This document shows positions 1-5,388 of a DNA stretch of 13,877 bases, one piece after another (positions within the stretch are counted from its first letter, which is position 1; each line of letters opens with the position of its first letter). A program made the translations under genes and the position numbers. The notes below the pieces were generated by a model. The model worked only from the letters and a program-made list of their open reading frames with translations. It made no database searches and had not been told where the DNA came from. The DNA is from JBDUDR01 sp040002845 (lineage in GTDB: Bacteria; Actinomycetota; Actinomycetes; Propionibacteriales; Nocardioidaceae). The stretch is taken from assembly GCA_040002845.1 (NCBI GenBank), contig JBDUDR010000069.1, forward strand, positions 1 through 13,877, written 5' to 3'.

Positions 1-43
1 CCGGGGCCCCAGAGCCGCCTTCGGTCTCGGGCGAGTCGTCCAT
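1..43 (-). CDS. Unidentified protein, N-terminus only (runs off left edge)
   Basis: On the minus strand an ATG at 43-41 opens a frame that stays open to the window edge and reads MDDSPETEGGSGAP. A clear ribosome binding site (AAGGAG, 53-48) lies four bases upstream, which is the main reason to believe this start. Fourteen polar, acidic and Gly/Ser-rich residues are too few to name a family; they look like a disordered N-terminus. It follows the SAF gene in the same direction after 271 bases, so it probably has its own promoter. A possible -10 box TACTGT lies about 50 bases upstream of the start, with a TTGCGC -35 at a rather long 19-base spacing. Confidence 0.5.
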   Translation of the reverse strand, partial: MDDSPETEGGSGAP

Positions 44-314
44 ATTTCTCCTTGTTCCGAGCGGGTAGACACCCCATGGCGCTCTGGTCCAGTTCACAGT
101 ACAAGCAGCGCCCATGCATCGCGCAATATCCGCTACTGCCGGGGACCGTGCGCTCTAATGCGGTGTCGGCCACCGACGGTCCGCCCCCGTCCGGGGTGCC
201 TCAGGCGGGCGATCAACGGGAGTGACTGACGAGCGGGGCACCTCGGGACGGGTCCTCCGCAGGGTCCTGGGTGGGCGTGACTCGGCGCCGTCTGGTCTGC
301 GCCAGCGCCTGACC
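44..314. other. Intergenic stretch without a convincing gene
   Basis: Between the end of the SAF gene and the start of the edge gene I see no protein-like frame on either strand; the open frames here are Arg/Pro/Ser-rich shadows. The minus strand holds the ribosome binding site of the edge gene and a weak promoter candidate. A short GC hairpin (CCCC/GGGG, near 185-196) could belong to a terminator of the SAF gene, but the stem is only about four pairs and has no T tract. Confidence 0.4.
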
Positions 315-962
315 CTACTCAGCGCAGCTTCGCCCGCAGAGGATGAAAGACAGCTGGTCGGTGACCGCAGAGCCCGCCAACGACCTCGCAACTGCCGGCG
401 AGACCGCCAGCACGATCAGCGCCCCGGTGCCCATGGGACCTCCGTCGCTGCTAACCGCAGGGATCGCGATCACCCGCGCGTCGTATGCAACCGTCGAGGT
501 TGAACCGGCGGCTCGCGGATCGGCAGCGAGCACGTCGACGAGGTCGCCGACCTGCAGGAGCCCGACCGACGCTGCATCGGCGATGCGAACGGGACTCGCC
601 ACCAGGCCCGGACCGTAGGCCGTCAGCAGAGTCCGGCTCACCAGTTGCACGTCGGTGATGGTCTGACCTGCTCGGACCGGGCCAGCAAGCATGCGACCGA
701 TGACTGACCCCGAGGCCGCGAGCGCACCGTCGGGAACGGCAGCAGGCGGAAGCGCCACCCTCATCAGGTCCTTGGCCCGGACGCGTGTGCCGCCGGCGAG
801 GTCGTGGCTGGCTGTGAGGACGAATGTGCTTGCCGGTTGCGCCGGCGAGAGAGCGTGCAACCCGAAGGCAACCGCGGCCGCGGTGAGCGCGGCGGCGACG
901 AACCTCCGATGTCGTGAAGCCGTCCGAGCCAGATCGTGCCAGGCGGCGGGAGACAGCAGCAC
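315..962 (-). CDS. SAF-domain protein (CpaB/RcpC-like), membrane anchored
   Basis: A 215-aa protein with one N-terminal membrane segment (about residues 19-38) followed by a SAF domain (about 45-108; note GGTRVRAKDL and VRAGQTITD) and a second region containing LLQVGDLVDVLA, as in the RcpC/CpaB family. In that family the SAF domain sits outside the membrane and CpaB supports Flp/Tad pilus assembly. No other pilus gene is visible here, so the real role is open. The GTG start has GGAG (972-969) six bases upstream. It begins only three bases after the mtnP stop codon, so the two genes are almost certainly one transcript. This pairing is synteny, not evidence of shared function. The family call is good; the cellular role is not known from sequence. 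Confidence 0.85.
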   Translation of the reverse strand: MLLSPAAWHDLARTASRHRRFVAAALTAAAVAFGLHALSPAQPASTFVLTASHDLAGGTRVRAKDLMRVALPPAAVPDGALAASGSVIGRMLAGPVRAGQTITDVQLVSRTLLTAYGPGLVASPVRIADAASVGLLQVGDLVDVLAADPRAAGSTSTVAYDARVIAIPAVSSDGGPMGTGALIVLAVSPAVARSLAGSAVTDQLSFILCGRSCAE

Positions 963-965
963 GGT

Positions 966-1790
966 TCACTCCGGCAGGGTGAACGGCGGTCGCAGACCCT
1001 CGAGTGCACGTGAGCAGGGACACGATCGCTCCAGCGGGAGGGCGGCGGCCGCGGACACCACGATGTCGCGCAGCCTGTCGACGTGTTGGGCGAACAGCTC
1101 GAAAACCTCGTCCTGGGTGACTCCCGAGCCTTCGCCGATGCCGGCGTCGAGATCGGTGACGAGAGCGATGCAGGTGTAACACAGGGCCATCTCTCTGGCG
1201 AGCACGGCCTCTGGATGACCCGTCATGTTGACCAGGGACCAACCCTGGGCCGCGAACCATTGCGACTCGGCACGCGTCGAGAAGCGGGGTCCCTCCACCA
1301 CAACCATGGCGCCGCCGTCGACCGCGTGGACCCCCGAACGTGTCGCGGCGATCATCGCGGTTGCGCGGCCGACCGGGCAGTATGGGTCGGCAAAGGGGAT
1401 GTGGCAGGCGCCTTCGTGGAAGAATGTCTGCGCCCGGCCGGTCGTGCGATCGACGAGCTGGTCGGGAATGACGAGGGTGCCGGGTCCGAGCTCGGCGCGC
1501 AGCGAGCCCACCGCACAGGGGGCGAGCACCTGACGGACTCCAAGTGCGCGCAGCGTCCAGAGGTTGGCTCGGTAGTTGATGCGATGTGGTGGATGCCGGT
1601 GGTCTCGACCATGCCGGGGGATGAATGCCACGGACCGGTCGCCGATCCTCGCGATCACCGCTGGATCTGACGGCTTGCCGTAGGGCGTCGAGACGGTTAC
1701 CTCGTGCGAGTCCTCCAGAAGCGCGTAGAGCCCCGACCCGCCGATGACGCCGATCTCGGCGCGGTCGTGAGCGGGGTTACCGGGAGCCAT
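966..1790 (-). CDS. mtnP: S-methyl-5'-thioadenosine phosphorylase
   Basis: A 274-aa cytosolic enzyme of the purine nucleoside phosphorylase/MTA phosphorylase family. It splits methylthioadenosine with phosphate into adenine and methylthioribose-1-phosphate for methionine and adenine salvage. Visible motifs: IGVIGGSGLY at the N-terminus (GGSG 17-20), phosphate-site FIPRHG (56-61) and HRINYRANLW, AVGSLR (93-98), GPRFSTR (167-173), NMTGHPEAVLARE (188-200), and TDLD (212-215), whose aspartates bind 6-aminopurines in MTA phosphorylases. The C-terminus has a C-P-C motif (257-259), a CXC feature also known from archaeal MTA phosphorylases, where it forms disulfides. A related 6-oxopurine or inosine-type activity (MTIP) cannot be excluded. 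There is no Shine-Dalgarno; TACTCT lies six bases before the ATG, suggesting a leaderless transcript. The SAF gene follows three bases downstream. No other methionine-salvage genes are in view. Confidence 0.93.
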   Translation of the reverse strand: MAPGNPAHDRAEIGVIGGSGLYALLEDSHEVTVSTPYGKPSDPAVIARIGDRSVAFIPRHGRDHRHPPHRINYRANLWTLRALGVRQVLAPCAVGSLRAELGPGTLVIPDQLVDRTTGRAQTFFHEGACHIPFADPYCPVGRATAMIAATRSGVHAVDGGAMVVVEGPRFSTRAESQWFAAQGWSLVNMTGHPEAVLAREMALCYTCIALVTDLDAGIGEGSGVTQDEVFELFAQHVDRLRDIVVSAAAALPLERSCPCSRALEGLRPPFTLPE

Positions 1791-1796
1791 CCGCCG

Positions 1797-1802
1797 AGAG
1801 TA
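1797..1802 (-). promoter_or_regulatory. -10 box of a leaderless mtnP promoter
   Basis: Minus-strand TACTCT matches the actinobacterial TANNNT -10 and sits exactly six bases before the mtnP ATG, which puts the expected transcription start on the A of the start codon. No good -35 is seen. This also explains why no ribosome binding site precedes the gene. Confidence 0.5.
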
Positions 1803-1866
1803 GTCGCGCTCCGGCGATCATGGCTGACTTCGTCCACAGCGCCGGTGCCGACGCGACCGGCCTGAC

Positions 1867-2235
1867 TCAGGCGGCGTTGCCCGCCGATGAGCTCGAGGCT
1901 TTGGCGGCCCGCTCGGACGACTTCGACGTGTCCGAGGATGATGTGCCATTGCCGCCCGCTTTGCCAGACTTGCCGGCGTCGGAGCCGGCCTTGTCGCTTG
2001 CGGTGTCCTTGGAGGACTCCGACGAGCCGTTCGCCGTCGACGTACCAGCGTTTGCGGACGCACGGGAGTCGGTGCGGTAGAAGCCCGAGCCCTTGAAGAC
2101 GATGCCGACCGCGTTGAACACCTTGCGAAGACGTCCCTCACAGGCCGGGCACTCGGTCAACGAGGCGTCGGTGAAGCTCTGCTGCACCTCGAAGTCCTCG
2201 GCGCAGTCCATGCATGCGTATTGGTACGTCGGCAC
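1867..2235 (-). CDS. FmdB-type zinc-ribbon protein (CxxC_CxxC_SSSS family)
   Basis: A 122-aa protein starting PTYQYAC, with two CxxC knuckles (CMDC and CPAC) that form a small zinc ribbon, the sequence FKGSGFYRTD, and then about 60 residues of Ser/Ala/Lys/Gly/Asp-rich tail. This is the standard layout of the FmdB/CxxC_CxxC_SSSS family, which is often labelled a regulatory protein although its function is not established. The GTG at 2235 is chosen as the start because the family begins M-P-x-Y-x-Y and because GAGGAG (2248-2243) lies seven bases upstream; the frame stays open for 34 more codons with no family-like sequence. It lies 76 bases upstream of mtnP on the same strand, and mtnP appears to have its own promoter. 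Confidence 0.9.
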   Translation of the reverse strand: MPTYQYACMDCAEDFEVQQSFTDASLTECPACEGRLRKVFNAVGIVFKGSGFYRTDSRASANAGTSTANGSSESSKDTASDKAGSDAGKSGKAGGNGTSSSDTSKSSERAAKASSSSAGNAA

Positions 2236-2294
2236 CGGTGGTCTCCTCGTGTTGCCTTCGTCCGATCGTTGGCACTCGACCGTGACGACTGCTA

Positions 2295-2324
2295 ATTGTG
2301 CTCTACGAGACCAAACGTTGTCGA
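2295..2324 (-). promoter_or_regulatory. Candidate sigma-70 promoter for the FmdB gene
   Basis: On the minus strand TCGACA (2324-2319) and CACAAT (2300-2295) are separated by 18 bases. The start of transcription would fall near 2288, giving a leader of about 53 bases with the GAGGAG site at its end. The -10 matches TATAAT at only four of six positions. Confidence 0.35.
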
Positions 2325-2391
2325 GCGGCTCGCGCATTCCCGGGAGTGCCGATCCACCGCGAGGTGTGCTCCGCGCGCGATGCGCGGTCGG

Positions 2392-2556
2392 TCATGTCTC
2401 TTCAAGAAACGAGGCACTTTGAGGGTGTGAATCGTCGTCGTCGTTGTCTTCTGCTCTCTTGGGCTGCTGTACGAGCGCATGTGTGTTGGCAACCATCGCG
2501 TTCCAGATCAGCATGAACTCATTGCCGGCCACGGTCGGAGCGGTGTCCGAGGTCAT
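2392..2556 (-). CDS. Small acidic protein, 54 aa, coupled to the hydrolase gene
   Basis: A short minus-strand frame begins with an ATG whose last two bases start the TGA stop of the alpha/beta hydrolase (ATGA overlap at 2556-2553). It reads MTSDTAPTVAGNEFMLIWNA, continues through MVANTHALVQQPKR, and ends in an Asp-rich tail (EDNDDDDSHPQ) and LEET before TGA. The four-base overlap is the classic sign of translational coupling. The first half has codons ending in G/C like the neighbouring genes; the second half does so less clearly. I recognise no family. The central MLIWNAMVANTHALV is amphipathic or hydrophobic and short. It is small enough to be missed by length-limited gene callers. It could be a real partner of the hydrolase or a chance frame. 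Confidence 0.5.
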   Translation of the reverse strand: MTSDTAPTVAGNEFMLIWNAMVANTHALVQQPKRAEDNDDDDSHPQSASFLEET

Positions 2557-3464
2557 GGCTGTGGCGCCTTTCTGGGTTGCTGGGTCGCTTCGATCTCGGC
2601 GAATGCCCGCAGGAAGGCCCCCGGGCGCTCTATGTGGGGGACGTGACCCGTCTCTTCGACGACGTGCAGAGGCCAGCCGAACCTGTCGCTCGCCGACTCA
2701 CCCACTTGAAGGGACACGAATCTGTCGTGTCTGCCCCACAACAGTGCCGTCGGGCAGCTGATGTTTCGTAGTTCGACCTCGGGAATCTGTTTCGTCTCGG
2801 TCTTGATCAGCCGTCGCATGGTGCGTTTGACATGCGGCACAGCTCCACGTTCGCGCACGTAGTCATCCCACGCCCCGTACCACTCCGGGTCTCGTCGGCG
2901 GGCCCGATCAAAATCGTGGAACCCCCAGCTGTTGAAGCGCTCGCTGTTGCGCTCGGTGGGGCGGAGACTGAATCGGATCGCTATCACCATGAGTCCGAGC
3001 GGAACACGGTACGGCCCGATCGCAGGAGCGGCGTAGATCACCAGCCGTCCCAACAGATCGGAATGCTCGGCGGCGAAGCGGCTGTCCATGCTCCCCAACA
3101 ACGAGTGCGCGATCACCGTGGGCTTGTCCATACCGGTGACCTGAAAGAGCTGGGCGAACCAGTCGGCGAAGAACTCCGCGTCCAGCCGTGGGGCCGGCGC
3201 CGACTCCCCGAGGCCAGGCAGGTCGGGAACCACAACGCGATGGGATTCGGCGAGGCGAGAGATCACCGGTGCCCAGTAGACCCCGCCGCTCTCTATACCC
3301 CCGTGCAGAAGCACCAGTGGGGATCCCTGGCCACCCTCCAATACCGTCGTGGTCACCCCAGCGAGATGCACCTGCCGTTCGGTGACCGGAACCCCTTCCA
3401 GGAGCCGTTCGCGCGCCCGTTGGCGGACCTGCTCCTGCTGCTTGGCGCGACCTTGCTTCTTCAC
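2553..3464 (-). CDS. Alpha/beta hydrolase with altered nucleophile elbow
   Basis: A 303-aa alpha/beta-hydrolase fold protein. It shows the oxyanion HGG loop (54-56), PDLPGLGES (80-88) after strand beta-4, a nucleophile elbow AHSLLG with Ser121, the acid Asp247 in LLWGRHD, and His274 in TGHVPHIERP near the end, so the Ser-Asp-His triad is complete. The elbow is unusual: the common form is G-x-S-x-G, and here the first Gly is Ala and the second small residue is Leu. About 25 Lys/Arg/Gln-rich residues precede the fold. The GTG start is supported by AGGAG (3475-3471) six bases upstream. The ester, lactone or other substrate cannot be read from the sequence. The gene overlaps the 54-codon ORF downstream by four bases and lies 142 bases after the LuxR-type regulator gene on the same strand. 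The fold call is firm, the substrate is not. Confidence 0.87.
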   Translation of the reverse strand: MKKQGRAKQQEQVRQRARERLLEGVPVTERQVHLAGVTTTVLEGGQGSPLVLLHGGIESGGVYWAPVISRLAESHRVVVPDLPGLGESAPAPRLDAEFFADWFAQLFQVTGMDKPTVIAHSLLGSMDSRFAAEHSDLLGRLVIYAAPAIGPYRVPLGLMVIAIRFSLRPTERNSERFNSWGFHDFDRARRRDPEWYGAWDDYVRERGAVPHVKRTMRRLIKTETKQIPEVELRNISCPTALLWGRHDRFVSLQVGESASDRFGWPLHVVEETGHVPHIERPGAFLRAFAEIEATQQPRKAPQP

Positions 3465-3606
3465 GGCTGGCTCCTGACCTGCGACACGGACTCCGCGGCC
3501 CGCCCTCGGTCACGACGCTATGGAGAAGAAGGCGTTCATCGCATCGGGCTAACTGTCCACTTTTCACCGCGGCGGCCGCGTGGGTGATTGTGTGTAGGCG
3601 CGCTGC

Positions 3607-5241
3607 TCAGACGAGGCCATGCTCATAGGCGTACGCGGTGGCCGCCGACCGCGACGACAGCCCGAGCTTGGTCAGGATGTTGCTGACATGGCGGGCGACT
3701 GTCTTCTCGCTGATGACCAGCTCGGCCGCGATCGCCCGGTTGGTCCTGCCGGTCGCGACGAGACCGAGCACCTGAAGTTCTCGCTGTGTCAACCCTGCGG
3801 TTGCTGAGCGCTCGGAATCCCGCGTCAGGGCTTCCACCAGCACCAGGTCGGGCGCAGCCCCCAGTCGCTTGAACACCTCACGGGCTGCGGCTAGCTCCAG
3901 TTCGGCCGTGTCATCGTCCCCGATCTGCCGGCAGGCCACTCCCACCAGGACGCGGACCCGGGCCGCCTCGTACGGGACGTCGAGCTCACGCCACGCCGTC
4001 CCCGCCTGACGAAGTGCCACCAACGCGGCCCGAGCATCGCCTTCCGCCAGCAGGACAGCAGCGTTGCTGTGCGAGGACAAGGCGTGCAGGAAGGGTGCTC
4101 CGAAGGTGCCGGCGATCTGCGCCAGCTCATCGGTAGCGCTGCGGGCCACACCGATATCGCCGGCCGCCAAGGCGATCTCCGTGTGGGCGGCCAGCAGGAC
4201 GGACCTGGTGGCGCGGTCTTGCTCCTCGTCCAGTCGACGGCGGATCGCCGCCCACGCCAGCTCGACCTTGCCCTGGGCGAGTCGAAGCTGTGCCAGCCCA
4301 GGTTGCGGCTCGCGTCCCCATTGACTCGCCCCACGGTATGCCCGCTCGGCTGCGGCGAACTCGCCGCGCAGCCGGTGCAGCTCGGCCTGGACGTAGAGCG
4401 CGGCTCCGGCCGCCGGGTGCCCGGGGGGCCGGGCCAGCCACTCGCCGGCCCGCCGCGCCTCGCCCAGAGCATCAGGCCAGGCACCATGCAGCTGCATGAT
4501 CTCCGCACGATGCACCAGGCACTGACCGCGGTAGGGAACCATTCCCGCCTGCGACTCGCACCAACGACTCAACGCCGCTGTCCATGTGTGCGCCCGACGC
4601 AGGTCAAAGATCTCCTGGCACGCCTCGATGACGCTGCAGTAGACATCCCCGGTTACAGCTGGCGAGACCTCACCTGACGTCACCGCGACCATGACCTCGT
4701 CGAGGAGTGCGACCCCCTCGATCACCTTGCCCAGCCCGATCAGTGCTCTGCCCTCGCCATGTCGTGCCAGGGTGACCAGGTCCAGATCACCGAACCGCCC
4801 CGCAATTGCTGACGCCTGGGCGAAGGTGTCGCGCGACGATGCCAGTTCACCTTGGAAGATGGCCAACTTGGCGACCAGATAGAGGAGATATCCCTGCTCT
4901 ACACAGTCCAACTCATCGTCATCGAGCAGCCGGCGGCCTCTCGCGAGCCAGCCGTGGCAGCGGGCAAGTTCGCCGGCGCCCATGAGCCCGAACGCCACCC
5001 AGAACGCACAGCGTGCGGCCCGCGCAGTCTCGTTCAGCCGGAGGTGTTCCTGATGCGCACGTGTCCAGACGTCGGCACTGTCGTTGTCCTTGCCTACCAA
5101 GTAGGCCGCCACCGCGAGTCGCTCGAGGTCATCGACCTCCAGCGGCGACACCTCGTCGGCGGAGGAAAACTGGGCGAACGCCTCCCCCCACGACTGCCGG
5201 GCAAAGGAAAGTCTGCCCCGCTCTAGAGGACCGGCCGTCAC
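3607..5241 (-). CDS. LuxR-type transcriptional regulator with TPR-like N-terminal region
   Basis: A 544-aa DNA-binding protein. The last ~60 residues form a LuxR/GerE helix-turn-helix (LTQRELQVLGLVATGRTNRA, then ISEKTVARHVSNILTKLGLS). The ~480 residues before it are Ala/Leu/Arg-rich helical repeats with TPR character (for example AAYLVGKDNDSADVW, LAKLAIFQGELASSRDTFAQ-like units). There is no autoinducer-binding or receiver domain, and no Walker motif of a full-length LAL regulator. The frame is open up to an ATG at 5292, but I choose the GTG at 5241: AGGGAGG (5254-5248) sits six bases before it, the sequence TAGPLERGRLSF is how such proteins usually begin, and a possible -10 box lies between the two starts. 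It is transcribed away from the acylase gene, so it may control that gene or itself; this is inference from layout only. Confidence 0.87.
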   Translation of the reverse strand: MTAGPLERGRLSFARQSWGEAFAQFSSADEVSPLEVDDLERLAVAAYLVGKDNDSADVWTRAHQEHLRLNETARAARCAFWVAFGLMGAGELARCHGWLARGRRLLDDDELDCVEQGYLLYLVAKLAIFQGELASSRDTFAQASAIAGRFGDLDLVTLARHGEGRALIGLGKVIEGVALLDEVMVAVTSGEVSPAVTGDVYCSVIEACQEIFDLRRAHTWTAALSRWCESQAGMVPYRGQCLVHRAEIMQLHGAWPDALGEARRAGEWLARPPGHPAAGAALYVQAELHRLRGEFAAAERAYRGASQWGREPQPGLAQLRLAQGKVELAWAAIRRRLDEEQDRATRSVLLAAHTEIALAAGDIGVARSATDELAQIAGTFGAPFLHALSSHSNAAVLLAEGDARAALVALRQAGTAWRELDVPYEAARVRVLVGVACRQIGDDDTAELELAAAREVFKRLGAAPDLVLVEALTRDSERSATAGLTQRELQVLGLVATGRTNRAIAAELVISEKTVARHVSNILTKLGLSSRSAATAYAYEHGLV

Positions 5242-5265
5242 GACGCACCTCCCTGGTGAGGAATC

Positions 5266-5271
5266 ACGGTA
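5266..5271 (-). promoter_or_regulatory. Candidate -10 box for the LuxR-type gene
   Basis: Minus-strand TACCGT fits TANNNT and is preceded by TGTG, an extended -10 feature. Transcription would begin near 5259, 18 bases before the GTG start, with AGGGAGG in the leader. No clear -35 is seen. Confidence 0.3.
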
Positions 5272-5376
5272 CACATCTCGGGCCGCGTCCATGAGTCGTC
5301 GGAACGGCGATCACTGCGCGGGGCAGGGACCACGCCGGGCGGCAGATTACCGACCCTTGCGCTGGCTCGACCGCCG

Positions 5377-5382
5377 TAGAGT
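5377..5382 (+). promoter_or_regulatory. -10 box of a leaderless acylase promoter
   Basis: TAGAGT lies exactly six bases before the GTG start codon of the acylase, so the transcript would begin on the start codon. There is no purine-rich ribosome binding site between them. A TTGCGC at 5357 is a poor -35 because the spacing is only 14 bases. Confidence 0.5.
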
Positions 5383-5388
5383 TGGCGC

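Noticed and set aside
451..1260. 269-codon open frame on the minus strand across the SAF and mtnP genes
   Set aside because: It is Arg/Gly/Ser-rich without any family motif and is overlain by two well-supported genes in another frame.
2404..2516. Plus-strand frames around 2298-2516 and 2444-2761
   Set aside because: No ribosome binding site or motif; the minus-strand 54-codon frame explains the region better.
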